Shown: positions 49,282 to 59,629, counted from the first letter of the stretch. The stretch is DNA of 64,000 nucleotides from Bdellovibrionota bacterium (GCA_963170185.1 CAUJGS010000104.1:1-64000); one strand, 5' to 3'. Numbers and translations are program-made. Notes: a model not told the origin generated them from the sequence alone.

Positions 49282-50544
49282 TTGAGGAGACGTAAACCCG
49301 TGCCACTTAAATCCGATATTTCTTCGACAAAGCCGACAATTGACGTCACACGCCTGGCTCTGTGCGCCGCACTAATGGGCGCCAATATCCTGGGAGCCAC
49401 GCAGAACGCGCTCGCTGGGAGCCAAGAAGGCCGCCTCGATTTCGCAGCCGCCGCCCGATTCAAAGTCGACGAGAAGGCCTTTGCAGTGGCTCAGAACTCG
49501 GATCGTAAGCTTGATCTCTCGCCAGAAACGATTCGGCGCGCGGCTCAGCAAGTCGATGCCGAGCGCCGAGCGTTTTGGACCAAACCTCGTCCCGGTTACC
49601 AAGCACCCGTTGGCCGTCGCCCTGGCGTTGATGGCCCGTGGGCCGAAAACCCAAGCTCTGTTTCCGGTGTCGCCGAAATCCGTATCTTCACACTCGATAC
49701 GCGAGACCGTGAGACCTGCACAGCCTTCGAAAAACGTTTGCGAGAAATGAATCCGGCCCGTGGGTTTGCCGATCGCCCGCAACGTCTTTGCGACAACTCC
49801 AACAGCACCGACGGGCACGTGGCGCAAATCGCAGTCGTGTACCCAAAAGACCAAGCCGAGTTTCGAACCTAACTCGATACAAAGTTTCTCACTAGCACCG
49901 ATCGCACTCTGGCAAATGACACTCGCAATCTCGCAATGGGGATGGTTGGAACCATGGGAGTTTTGTGGGCGATGCCAGGCGAAGTAACCGGTTGGGACAA
50001 AAAAGCGATCCGCGCCAATCCCGACGGCATCTTTGCTGAGTACAAACAAAACATCAAAGCCGGGCCAGTTTGGGACAAAGACGATCCGTTCTTTAACTAC
50101 TTCGCTCACCCCGCTGCGGGTGCAGCGTACTACACGCTCTCTCGTCACAACGGAAAATCGCCGCTAGAGAGTTTCGGGTATTCATTTGCGATGTCGACCT
50201 TCTTCTGGGAGTATGGCTTTGAAGCCTTCGCCGAAATCCCCTCGATGCAAGATCTCATCATCACCCCCGTGATCGGCTCGCTCTTGGGCGAGGCCGCCTT
50301 TCAATACGAAAAGAAAATCCGCGCGCAAGGTGGCACCGTTCTCGGTTCAAAAACACTGGGTTCGATTGCCTTAATCATTTTGAATCCGGCAGGAGCCTTC
50401 TCGGACGCCGTAAACAAAGCGCTTGGGTCACGCGTGATCAAGAGTGCGAAAGCCGATCTCGTTCTTAAGCGTTATAGCCCCGACAAAAACAACGAGTCGG
50501 CATACGCAAACTTTATCGGAATCCAATTCTCTTTCCGGTTCTAA
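49282..50544 (+). pseudogene. DUF3943-like exported/membrane protein gene interrupted by a single in-frame TAA (49870..49872)
   Basis: ORFs 49282..49872 and 49936..50544 share frame 1. The sequence between them reads EFRT*LDTKFLTSTDRTLANDTRNLAMGMVGTMGVLWAMPG with no other stop. Downstream FNYFAHPAAGAAYYTLSRHNG...STFFWEYGFEAFAEIPSMQDLIITPVIGSLLGE resembles DUF3943. Confidence 0.7.
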
Positions 50545-50545
50545 T

Positions 50546-50579
50546 TATACCGCTACGGCTTCGCCTGCGCTTTGCCTCG
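50546..50579. repeat. 34-bp direct repeat, copy 1
   Basis: tataccgctacggcttcgcctgcgctttgcctcg, identical to 50602..50635. Confidence 0.95.
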
Positions 50580-50601
50580 CAGGCGTGCTCGGCAATTTTC
50601 A

Positions 50602-50635
50602 TATACCGCTACGGCTTCGCCTGCGCTTTGCCTCG
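50602..50635. repeat. 34-bp direct repeat, copy 2
   Basis: tataccgctacggcttcgcctgcgctttgcctcg, spaced 56 bp from copy 1. Confidence 0.95.
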
Positions 50636-50875
50636 AAAGCGCGGCGCCAAAGTGGTGGTTCCTTCTGAGGACCGCGGTCTCAGGCTGTCACCGTGGACTT
50701 GGTGGCTGACTCACGCGAAAATCCGTCGGCAAAGCCGCCATCTCGATATAGCTATCGCCCGCAGCGCAGCATTGAGGGCCCTCGCCCGATAGCATGAACA
50801 AGCGTTAACATTGGTACGTTTCCTGATATTCCCCTTCGCGTTCGCAAACATTTTGTCAAAATCTTAGGGGAATTT

Positions 50876-51568
50876 ATGAAACTCGGTTCGATGTTCTCGG
50901 TCGCACTTTCAAGTCTCGCACTCGCCTTCGCCACAACAGCCTTCTTAGCCCAAGCAGAAGCCGCACATCATACATCCGCTGTACTTAAGCACGTCGAAGT
51001 TCAAGGCAAACTCGAAGAGCGCTACGTCGCCGTCGTGGCTCTTGATTCGAAAAACGAAACTATCAAAGTTTCGGTCCTAAACGACATCTGCGGCACTTTC
51101 GCAAATGACGGCATCGGCCACGCTTGCCTCGCAATGCCGGCCCTGGTCGACGGTTTCGAACTCCCCTACAACAAGACGGTCGATGGCTGTGGCGTGATCA
51201 AATACGAAGCTCGTCGTGATCAACGCCCGGTCGATGGCCTACTCGTCGAACTTAGCTACACGGACTATTCAAAAACAGACTGTGAAATGGACATCCCAGG
51301 ACTACAGACACTCGAGATCAACGTCGATTCACTTCGTGGCAACCCCGTGAAGTACTACGCCCTCAACACAAAGCCTGTGTCTGTGAGCCAATCCAAACGC
51401 GACGATGCGGCCATTTACAACGCTTTGAATGTTAAAGAGGTCGATCTCAACCCAGGTATCGCAGGCTCGCGTCGCACGCAAAAGTCCGTTGGTGGCTTAA
51501 CTTGCACGAAGTCGCTGACAATCGTGCCACGCGCTAAGCCTTCGTACTCTTGCTCGCTTGAAAACTAA
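50876..51568 (+). CDS. Hypothetical secreted protein
   Basis: MKLGSMFSVALSSLALAFATTAFLAQAEAA signal peptide; several Cys in the mature part. Confidence 0.65.
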   Translation: MKLGSMFSVALSSLALAFATTAFLAQAEAAHHTSAVLKHVEVQGKLEERYVAVVALDSKNETIKVSVLNDICGTFANDGIGHACLAMPALVDGFELPYNKTVDGCGVIKYEARRDQRPVDGLLVELSYTDYSKTDCEMDIPGLQTLEINVDSLRGNPVKYYALNTKPVSVSQSKRDDAAIYNALNVKEVDLNPGIAGSRRTQKSVGGLTCTKSLTIVPRAKPSYSCSLEN

Positions 51569-52377
51569 GCCGAGATGATAGCCTGAAAAGCCTTGGGATC
51601 AAGCGAAGCGCCTCCGACAAGAAAGCCATCGATCCCAGGCATTTGGCCGAGAGCCTTTGCGTTTTCGGCCTTCACACTGCCACCGTAGAGAATCGAAATC
51701 TCTTCGGCGGTTTGCGCACCAAGTTCTTTCGTCAGTAGTGCCCTTAAAAACTGATGCACCTCAGACGCCTGCTCAGGTGTCGCAACCTTCCCCGTGCCGA
51801 TCGCCCAAACTGGTTCGTAAGCGAGAGCAAATTCATGCGGCGCTTGTGCTAGCTTAGCTCGCACAGTGGGCGTGAGTGCCGCCAACGATTGAGTCTCAAC
51901 GACTTTCATCGTCTGCCCCGCCTCGCGCTCATTTAGAGTCTCACCAATGCAAAGCATGACTTTTAAACCTTGAGCAAAACCGGCTTCGACCTTCTTAGCC
52001 AAGTTCGCATCGGTTTCATTAAAGATCGTGCGCCGTTCGCTATGACCAACCAGAACCCAAGCGGCACCCATTTCTTTGGCAACACTCATCGAGTTTTCGC
52101 CAGTGAAGGCACCTTGAGTTTCAAAGTAGGCGTTTTGAATTCCAAGCGCCGGCGCCGATCTCGCAGAAACTTTCGGAGCCGTCGACATGCCTAACGCTGC
52201 GGCCGCCGCCTCGGTGGCTTCGCAAGCTGCCTGAAACGAAAGTGCGGGAACAAAAAACACGACGCTTTTTTTTGCGTTCGCGCCGCCAGCAGCCGCCATA
52301 AAATCTTGAAAGAAAGCTTTTGTCTCGCGAGGAGATTTGTTCAGTTTCCAGTTAGCTGCATAGATAAACGGACGCAT
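51565..52377 (-). CDS. tpiA: Triosephosphate isomerase
   Basis: FIYAANWKLNKSP, WVLVGHSERRTIFNETD, FALAYEPVWAIGTGK, ILYGGSVKAEN, GFLVGGASLDP. Confidence 0.97.
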   Translation of the reverse strand: MRPFIYAANWKLNKSPRETKAFFQDFMAAAGGANAKKSVVFFVPALSFQAACEATEAAAAALGMSTAPKVSARSAPALGIQNAYFETQGAFTGENSMSVAKEMGAAWVLVGHSERRTIFNETDANLAKKVEAGFAQGLKVMLCIGETLNEREAGQTMKVVETQSLAALTPTVRAKLAQAPHEFALAYEPVWAIGTGKVATPEQASEVHQFLRALLTKELGAQTAEEISILYGGSVKAENAKALGQMPGIDGFLVGGASLDPKAFQAIISA

Positions 52378-52407
52378 GAAGACTCCCCTCTTAGAAAACA
52401 CAAAAAG

Positions 52408-53676
52408 CTAGAACGTGGGCGCGACTGACTCGCGAACAATGCGAAGCGCTTCAAGGCCTGGCAGCTTTGCGCCTTCCAGGTACTCAAGCGATGCCCCGCC
52501 GCCCGTTGAAATATGAGTCATTTTGTCGGCAAACCCAGAAGCCTCTGCCGCCGCCGCTGAGTCTCCGCCACCCACAACAGAAACTCCGCCGTTTTGCGCA
52601 AGCGTCGCCAAGGCTTCCGCGACGCCAAACGAACCCTTTGCAAACTCTGGTCGCTCGAACACACCCATCGGGCCGTTCCAGAACACAGTTTTGGCACGCT
52701 CGATTTCTTTTCGATAGAGCTCGCGAGTTTTTGGACCAATATCTAACCCTAAGCGATCTTCCGGAATTGCCGGAGCATCGACGGTTTCAATTTTTGTCGG
52801 AGCCAAGAAGTCGTCTGCGACGATGTGATCGATCGGGAGCAGAATTTTTTTGCCGCGCGATTCGATACGCTTAATAAGATCGCGAGCAAACGAGAGTTTG
52901 TCTTTTTCGACACGCGATTTTCCGACACCAAGTCCTTGCGCTGCCAGAAACGTGTACGCCATCGCTCCGCCAACCAAGAACGTGTCGATCTTTTCCATCA
53001 TGCTTTCGATGACTTTGATCTTATCGCTAACTTTCGCTCCGCCCATGACGGTGAGGAATGGTTTTTTAGGGCCATCCATGAGCATGCCAAGGTTTTCGAT
53101 TTCTTTTTTGATCAAGAAGCCGCAACCACGTTTTGCGATCAGGCGCGGAAGCGCATCGATTGTCGAATGCGCACGGTGAGAAGCGCCGAACGCGTCGTTG
53201 ATGTAGATATCGGTGTAGCTTGCGATGACGTTAGCAAGCTCCGAAGCGTTTTTGGTTTCGCCTTTTTCAAAGCGGACGTTTTCTAAGAGCAAAATCTGCT
53301 TTGGTTTCAAAACCGGAAGCAAAGCCTTTGGTGCATCCGAAGTCGGTTCTTCGATGAGAATCACTTCGCAGCCAAGAAGCTCTCCTAAGCGAGCCGCCAC
53401 GGGCTCGAGTGTATACTTGGGACGATCTTCCGGTGTTTCCGGGCGACCAAGATGCGACGCCAAAACGAGCTTCGCACCTTTTTCCATCGCGTATTTCAAA
53501 GTCGGGATCGCGGCACGAATGCGCGTGTCGTCGGTGATCTCTAAGTTCCCGGGCTCGCCCTTCATAGGAACATTGAGATCAAGACGGATGAAAACCTTCT
53601 GGTCTTTGAGATCGAAATCTTCGATCGATTTAATGCCTTGAAGACCAGAAAACGACTTACCAAAACCTGCCGACAT
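52408..53676 (-). CDS. pgk: Phosphoglycerate kinase
   Basis: VFIRLDLNVPM, LASHLGRPE, LLLENVRFEKGE, VVGGGDSAAAAE, HISTGGGASLEYLEG. Confidence 0.98.
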   Translation of the reverse strand: MSAGFGKSFSGLQGIKSIEDFDLKDQKVFIRLDLNVPMKGEPGNLEITDDTRIRAAIPTLKYAMEKGAKLVLASHLGRPETPEDRPKYTLEPVAARLGELLGCEVILIEEPTSDAPKALLPVLKPKQILLLENVRFEKGETKNASELANVIASYTDIYINDAFGASHRAHSTIDALPRLIAKRGCGFLIKKEIENLGMLMDGPKKPFLTVMGGAKVSDKIKVIESMMEKIDTFLVGGAMAYTFLAAQGLGVGKSRVEKDKLSFARDLIKRIESRGKKILLPIDHIVADDFLAPTKIETVDAPAIPEDRLGLDIGPKTRELYRKEIERAKTVFWNGPMGVFERPEFAKGSFGVAEALATLAQNGGVSVVGGGDSAAAAEASGFADKMTHISTGGGASLEYLEGAKLPGLEALRIVRESVAPTF

Positions 53677-53692
53677 CTTTGAAAAACCCTTC

Positions 53693-54712
53693 TTAGAGAC
53701 CTTTAGCCGCCATCATTTTCGCCAAATCAACAAGGCGATTCGAGAAACCCGTCTCGTTATCGTACCAAGAGAAGACTTTCGCCATGCGCGAACCAGAAAC
53801 CATCGTGCTTGGAAGATCGACGATCGATGAATGTGGATTGCCGTTGAAATCAACCGAAACAAGAGGTGCTGCTTCACAAGCCAAGATGCCCTTCATTGCA
53901 CCTTCGGCTGCGGCTTTCAGTGCGCCGTTAACAGCGTCAACCGTCATGTCTTTTTGCGAAACAAACGTGAGGTCGACAAGCGAAACGTTTTGCGTGGGAA
54001 CACGAACCGATGTGCCGTCGAGACGCCCTTTGAGCTCGGGCAATACTTCAGAGACAGCTTTTGCCGCACCTGTCGTTGTAGGGATCATCGAAGCCGAAGC
54101 CGTGCGTGCGCGACGAAGATCTTTGTGGCCAGCATCCAATACCATTTGGTCATTGGTGAAAGCGTGGATCGTTGTCATGAGGCCGCGCTCGATACCGAAA
54201 GTTTCGTTCAAAACTTTTGCGATCGGAGCCAAGCAGTTTGTCGTGCACGAAGCGTTGGAAACGATTTGGTGTTTCGCCGGATCGTAAGTGCCATCGTTGA
54301 TTCCAAAAACGATCGTCGCATCCGCCGCTTTCGCCGGAGCTGACGCGATGATCTTTTTGGCTCCGCCTGCGATGTGCTTTAAAAGCTCTTCGCGTTTGTC
54401 GTTAAAGACACCTGTGCAGTCGATGACGATGTCTGCGCCCCAGGCTTTCCAAGGAATTTGCGAAGGATCTTTTGATGCAGAAAGTGGGATCTTCTTTCCG
54501 TTCACGACAAGGGCTGAAGTAGCGCCTTCGCCTTCAAGCTTCACATCGGCACCGAAGATTCCGTGAGTCGAGTCGTACTTCAAAAGGTGAGCGGCTTGTT
54601 GTGGGCTACCAAGATCGTTGATCCCAACAAATTCGATGTTCTCAAACCCCGCACGCAAGAGCACACGACCGATACGACCAAAACCATTGATACCAACACG
54701 AACTTTTGCCAT
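53693..54712 (-). CDS. gapA: Glyceraldehyde-3-phosphate dehydrogenase
   Basis: VRVGINGFGRIGR, IVSNASCTTNCLAPIAKVL, VPTQNVSLVDLT, WYDNETGFSNRL. Confidence 0.98.
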   Translation of the reverse strand: MAKVRVGINGFGRIGRVLLRAGFENIEFVGINDLGSPQQAAHLLKYDSTHGIFGADVKLEGEGATSALVVNGKKIPLSASKDPSQIPWKAWGADIVIDCTGVFNDKREELLKHIAGGAKKIIASAPAKAADATIVFGINDGTYDPAKHQIVSNASCTTNCLAPIAKVLNETFGIERGLMTTIHAFTNDQMVLDAGHKDLRRARTASASMIPTTTGAAKAVSEVLPELKGRLDGTSVRVPTQNVSLVDLTFVSQKDMTVDAVNGALKAAAEGAMKGILACEAAPLVSVDFNGNPHSSIVDLPSTMVSGSRMAKVFSWYDNETGFSNRLVDLAKMMAAKGL

Positions 54713-55045
54713 GAAGCCCGACCTTTCCTACGGAAGCCAATTTGATTTGCGCTTGGACCATACGCCTGACTGAGTTCAGCGGCAAGTAGCGAACTGCGGG
54801 TCCTGACGCCTTAAACACTGGTCAATTCCACAGCAAAACCGACCGCCAAAAACCGACCCGCGAATCGGCACGGAAACCCCGACTCAGCTCAATGCGTCAA
54901 GAGCCATAAAGCGGCATATCCATGAAGAAATGGTCTGGTTCCAAAAACGATCTCCACCTTGCCCTCGCAGGTATTGCGCGGCCAGGCGCTAAACCGCCGA
55001 GGTACGCCGGCTGCACAACACCCTTCATGAAAGAGGCCCTGACCC

Positions 55046-55522
55046 ATGAAATACCCTATCCTGATCGCAGCATTGCTACTTCCCAACCTCGCACATGCCC
55101 AGTCGACTCTGCTCAGCTGTAGCGGTTCGCAGAACAAGTTCGGGCGCCCGGCCCCCATGATCGAAATCAAGGAAAACCGGGAGAGCTACCTGCTCACCAT
55201 GACCGACGCTTCAAACAAAGCCGCGACGTCGTTTATTCTGGAGCGTAACCAAATTGAAGTCGCGCAAAGTGGCGGCGGTTACAGCGTGGAAGTGAAATCC
55301 ATCGGCCCGATGGCAAAGAAGTTTTTCTCGCTCACCACGCGCGAGCTCACGGCACCTGAAGCAATGGGAAACTCGCTCCGGCTTTCCGCCAACAACCAGA
55401 TTCACATCGCCGAAGACTTTTCGCCCCCGGCTCTTCGCTGGATGGGAACTTACCTGGGCGGCGCCTGCCAGTTTGATAGCGTCGCCATAGCTAAAAAGCT
55501 TGCCGACTCGGCCAATCGTTAG
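55046..55522 (+). CDS. Hypothetical secreted protein
   Basis: MKYPILIAALLLPNLAHAQS signal peptide; convergent with tatD (4-nt overlap). Confidence 0.6.
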   Translation: MKYPILIAALLLPNLAHAQSTLLSCSGSQNKFGRPAPMIEIKENRESYLLTMTDASNKAATSFILERNQIEVAQSGGGYSVEVKSIGPMAKKFFSLTTRELTAPEAMGNSLRLSANNQIHIAEDFSPPALRWMGTYLGGACQFDSVAIAKKLADSANR

Positions 55523-56322
55523 AATTGGAGCTTGGGGAAAAGACGCTTGGCATTGGCGCGTGTCGCCTCCGAAAGCGCTTGAACAGAAACACCTTTGAGG
55601 CTCGCTACAACGTCTGCCGTGTGCACGACAAATTCCGGGAGATTGGATTTTCCGCGTTGCGGGACCGGCGCCAAGAAGGGCGCATCGGTTTCGACGTGGA
55701 TACGATCCAGCGGAACAAAGCGCACGACTTCGCGAAGCGAATCGGCGTTTTTAAACGTCACCACTCCACTGATCGAGATATCAAAACCGCAATCCAGAGC
55801 ATCAGCGGCCAATTCCTTAGAGGACGTAAAGCAGTGCAAAAGCCCCTGCACGCGGCCTTTGTATTCTTTAAGAACCATGGCGCAATCTTGATCCGCATCG
55901 CGCGTGTGAATCTCAACCGGAAGCCCAAGCTCTTCGGCTAAATCCATCTGCCTGCGAAACGCCTGCAGCTGCTCTTCCTTTGGACAATTGTTGTAGTAGT
56001 AATCAAGACCGATCTCGCCGACCGCCACAATCCCGCGCGAATGCATCGGGTCTTTGTGCTTCACCTGTTCGCGAATCCAATCGTTCACACCTTCGTTCCA
56101 CACGCCGGCCTCGTGCGGGTGAACACCAAGCGTGCAAGCGACTTCAGGGAAAAGTTTTTGCGAGTATTCGAGCACCACGGGGTGATCCGCAGGCTCTGTC
56201 CCGATTGTGATCACGCGATCCACGCCCATGAGCTTTGCCGCTTCCAATGCTTCGGGAAACGGCGTTTTAAGCTTGTCGAGGTGAACGTGGACATCGATGA
56301 ATTTGGGACGAGAATCAGACAT
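55519..56322 (-). CDS. TatD-family hydrolase
   Basis: FIDVHVHLDKL, AVGEIGLDYYYN, LPVEIHTRDADQD, LLHCFTSS, VETDAPFLAPVPQRGKSNLPEFV. Confidence 0.93.
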   Translation of the reverse strand: MSDSRPKFIDVHVHLDKLKTPFPEALEAAKLMGVDRVITIGTEPADHPVVLEYSQKLFPEVACTLGVHPHEAGVWNEGVNDWIREQVKHKDPMHSRGIVAVGEIGLDYYYNNCPKEEQLQAFRRQMDLAEELGLPVEIHTRDADQDCAMVLKEYKGRVQGLLHCFTSSKELAADALDCGFDISISGVVTFKNADSLREVVRFVPLDRIHVETDAPFLAPVPQRGKSNLPEFVVHTADVVASLKGVSVQALSEATRANAKRLFPKLQF

Positions 56323-56334
56323 AAACCTATACTA

Positions 56335-57390
56335 TCACGGAGCCCTAAGAAGCGCCACGATTCGTGACGACATCTGCTCCCACAAGAGCTGTCGGTCGAC
56401 GTTTCTGGCGAGGTCTGCTTCGGACTCCAAAGCGAGGTCCGTTAGTTTTTCTAGGCGCTCGAATTCGAGATCGCGAAGCCATTTCGGAATCGCCCCGCGT
56501 GTCGAGCCACCAGCTCCTAGCCCCGCACCCGCGACCGAGCTTTGAGCTTGCGTGCGCCAGGCCTCACCAAGCTTTCGCCCGAGCATCCGAAACGCGAGCT
56601 GATGGTGATCACGCTCTTTTAAACTTTCCTTTAAGCCCCCGAGGGCCCGAAGTCGTTCGCTCTCGGGCTCGCGCTTATCAAACGCTTGAAGCCACGTCGA
56701 AAGCGAGTCTTGAATAGCGCCGATCTCACCGCCGTCACCGTCGCCTTGGCCACGTGCCAGTTCGAGTGCGGCACCTGGGGACCCCATACTCATTTCCAAA
56801 AGCCAGGGCTCTAACTTTAAAGATGGTTCGACATCCCCAACAACGCGCACGACTTCGTCACTAGAAAGCGGTGCAAAGCGCACAACCTGCGAGCGCGAGC
56901 GAATCGTTGAGAGCAGCATCGAGCTACTCGGAACAAGAAAAATAAAGTGCACGCCAGGAGGTGGTTCTTCGATCGACTTCAAAAGTGCATTGGCCGCTTG
57001 AGGTCCAAGGGCTTGCGCCTCATCAAAGATGAAAACAAGCTTTCGCCCCTCTCTCCCGAGACTCAAAAAATGCATCGCTTCGCGGGCTTGCTCGATCTTG
57101 ATGTTCGCGCCGTCTGGCTGAATGAAATAGATGCTATCTGTTTGAGATACGGCTTGAGTGAGGTCGAGCCCCCGATGATCGCCCGTAAGTTCGCGCGCGA
57201 TTTCCAAAGCGACGAGTTTTTTTCCGATGCCGGGAGGGCCTGCGAAAATCAAAGACGGCGGGAAACGCTCTTTCATAGCGCTTAAGCGCTTTCGAACGTC
57301 TTCGTGCCCAATCGGGCGGCGTTTGCCGGCCGCACTCGCATCTAGACCAGATTTTTCCAAGCTAGGCTTTTCGATGCTCGCTTTCGCCAC
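56335..57390 (-). CDS. holB: DNA polymerase III delta' subunit-like clamp loader protein
   Basis: PPSLIFAGPPGIGKKLVALEIARELTG; VFIFDEAQALGPQAANALLKSIEEPPPGVHFIFLV; IRSRSQVVRF. Confidence 0.88.
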   Translation of the reverse strand: MAKASIEKPSLEKSGLDASAAGKRRPIGHEDVRKRLSAMKERFPPSLIFAGPPGIGKKLVALEIARELTGDHRGLDLTQAVSQTDSIYFIQPDGANIKIEQAREAMHFLSLGREGRKLVFIFDEAQALGPQAANALLKSIEEPPPGVHFIFLVPSSSMLLSTIRSRSQVVRFAPLSSDEVVRVVGDVEPSLKLEPWLLEMSMGSPGAALELARGQGDGDGGEIGAIQDSLSTWLQAFDKREPESERLRALGGLKESLKERDHHQLAFRMLGRKLGEAWRTQAQSSVAGAGLGAGGSTRGAIPKWLRDLEFERLEKLTDLALESEADLARNVDRQLLWEQMSSRIVALLRAP

Positions 57391-57391
57391 T

Positions 57392-58039
57392 TTAAGCTCC
57401 CAGCCAACCGCGGCGGCGAAGTTCCGAAAGTGTGCGTTCTAGCAAGGTCGCGGCATCCAACCCCGCATCGAGAACAAACCAACGAGACGGCTCCTCTTTC
57501 GCCTGTGCCAAGAAACCGTTTCGTACACGTTGATGAAAGTCGTCGGCTTCGCGCTCGATGCGATCCGCCTGCGCACTTCCGGCTTGGGCCTCACGCCCTT
57601 TTTGCCGACGGCGACTTTCTTCGACCGTGAGGTCCAGAAGAACCACAAGCTCGGGCCGCACACCTTGCTCGGCGTAGCGATTGAGGCTGTCCACTTCGGT
57701 GCGCGAAATTCCGCGAGCAAAACACTGAAACGCCACGGTCGATTCGCTGAAGCGATCACAAAGCACGGTTTTATCGCTAGCCAAAGCAGGTGCGATCACT
57801 TTTGCCACATGCTGAGCACGGCTTGCTTCGTAGAGAAGAATTTCGGTTGCCGAAACCGGCGACTCGCCGTCGGTTTTCAGAATCAAACGACGGATCTCTT
57901 CCGCTAGAGGTGTTCCACCCGGCTCGCGCGTGACCACGACCTCCGACTGGGCTCTTTCAAAAGCCTGACGAACTCCCGCAATGAGAGTGCTCTTTCCAGA
58001 GCCATCCAAACCTTCAAACGAGATAAACTTTCCAGCCAT
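57392..58039 (-). CDS. tmk: Thymidylate kinase
   Basis: KFISFEGLDGSGKSTLIAGVRQAF; VTREPGGTPLAEEIR; VLCDRFSESTVAFQ. Confidence 0.95.
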   Translation of the reverse strand: MAGKFISFEGLDGSGKSTLIAGVRQAFERAQSEVVVTREPGGTPLAEEIRRLILKTDGESPVSATEILLYEASRAQHVAKVIAPALASDKTVLCDRFSESTVAFQCFARGISRTEVDSLNRYAEQGVRPELVVLLDLTVEESRRRQKGREAQAGSAQADRIEREADDFHQRVRNGFLAQAKEEPSRWFVLDAGLDAATLLERTLSELRRRGWLGA

Positions 58040-58148
58040 GCGACGGACCTTAGCCCAGCGCCGGTCAGGCGTCATAACGCAAAGCCCCGGCTACCCAGAA
58101 CAAGCTTCTGGCCTTCGATTTCACTCAGTATTTGCCGATAAAAACGGC

Positions 58149-59135
58149 ATGGTTGGCCGTACGCCCCTTCCCAGTACAACCCGCGTTTTGCTTGCCGAGG
58201 AATCGAGCTTCGTTTCCGATCGCTTGAAAGACTATCTCGAAGAGCGCGGTTTTCAGGTGCGAGTCGCTCCGACAGGCACGGCGGCACTTGAACTCGTGCG
58301 TAGCTTCAAGCCCGACTTCGTCCTCTACGACATGATGCTTTCGGATCTGCACGCGATCGGCTTTTTGAAGACCATGAAACTTGAAGGCCTCCTCGGAGAC
58401 GACAAGGTTTCCAATGGCCGCGCGCGCGTCTTTGTCATGTCGTCGCACAACTCACAGTTCAATGTGAAAGAATGCCTGAAGGCCGGAGCCGTCGACTATC
58501 TCGTCAAGCCCGTAAAACCAGAAGACGTCCTAGCTCGTCTCATTCTTCATCTCCAGGTGAAACGCCAGATCCTCGAATCCGATGTCGGCGACCGTTCGGA
58601 TACGGGCCAAGCTCTTTACTACATGCATTTGACCGAACTCCTGCTTCGAGAGGGTTTAAAACTCGCACCTCAGCCCGAAGCCCTCTACAACCTCGTCGGA
58701 ATGCTCAGTCTGGCCACCGACGCGGTTCGTGTTTCCGTGATCGAGGCACACATCGCAGAGACCGGCGGCAGCGCCACAAAGGGGCTTGTGCGAGCGTCGC
58801 ACGACAAACGCGATATCGATGGCCTCATGATCGACCTCGAAAAATACCCGGAAGTGATCTTCGTCCTACGATCCGAAAAGACATTGGCCCTTGATAATCT
58901 CAAAGGCGATCCCACGATGGCCGCGATCGCCAACCTCCATAAGTCGATCTCGTTTAACGCCATTGTCGTCTGCCCGATTCGCCTGGGGTCGGAAATGTGG
59001 GGCGTCTTAAGCGTGCGCCTTCCGGAAACCAAAAAGTCCCTCTCGGACTTTGAAATCCGCTTTGCCCAGCTCACCGCCCACGTCATAGGCACCGTCATCG
59101 CCCGTCAGCCGGCCTTCGTCCGCGCCGCCTCCTGA
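58149..59135 (+). CDS. Response regulator receiver with C-terminal GAF-like domain
   Basis: RVLLAEESSFVSDRLKDYLEERGFQV...PDFVLYDMMLSDLHAIGFL...GAVDYLVKPVKPEDV; then a GAF-like region (IAETGGSATKGLVRASH...SLSDFEIRFAQLTAHVIGTVIA). Confidence 0.75.
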   Translation: MVGRTPLPSTTRVLLAEESSFVSDRLKDYLEERGFQVRVAPTGTAALELVRSFKPDFVLYDMMLSDLHAIGFLKTMKLEGLLGDDKVSNGRARVFVMSSHNSQFNVKECLKAGAVDYLVKPVKPEDVLARLILHLQVKRQILESDVGDRSDTGQALYYMHLTELLLREGLKLAPQPEALYNLVGMLSLATDAVRVSVIEAHIAETGGSATKGLVRASHDKRDIDGLMIDLEKYPEVIFVLRSEKTLALDNLKGDPTMAAIANLHKSISFNAIVVCPIRLGSEMWGVLSVRLPETKKSLSDFEIRFAQLTAHVIGTVIARQPAFVRAAS

Positions 59136-59248
59136 AAAACTCTCCGACGCGTGACGCGGCGAGAAAAACGTTGGACGTTCCGGTCGGTTCAGAACTATAA
59201 CCATGGGGCTAACGTAACCTTGCTCAATCAATAAGGGATTTTGCACCC

Positions 59249-59629
59249 ATGATGACATTGATCCTCGTCGTTCAGATTATCTCCTGCTTGCTCTTGATCG
59301 CTCTCGTTCTCTTGCAAGATCCAAAAGCGTCGGGCGGAAGTGCGATGTTCGGCGGAACAGGCTCGAACACAGTCGTTGGCGCAACTGGCGGAGCAACTCT
59401 CCTACAAAAACTCACTCGCTACTCGGCGATCGTATTTGGCGTCTGCTGCTTGCTACTCACGATGATGTCTCGTCGTGAAGCTGGTTCGGGCTCGGTTTTC
59501 GAAAATCTTCAAGATGCGGGAGCAAAAGCCCCTATCTCGGCTCCGGCTGACCCGAACGCGACAACACCTGCTGTTCCGGGAACAACGGCGCCTGCCGATG
59601 CGACAGCTCCGGAGTCGAAAACGAAGTGA
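59249..59629 (+). CDS. secG: Preprotein translocase subunit SecG
   Basis: MTLILVVQIISCLLLIALVLLQDPKASGGSAMFGGTGSNTVVGATGGATLLQKLTRYSAIVFGVCCLLLT. Confidence 0.94.
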   Translation: MMTLILVVQIISCLLLIALVLLQDPKASGGSAMFGGTGSNTVVGATGGATLLQKLTRYSAIVFGVCCLLLTMMSRREAGSGSVFENLQDAGAKAPISAPADPNATTPAVPGTTAPADATAPESKTK

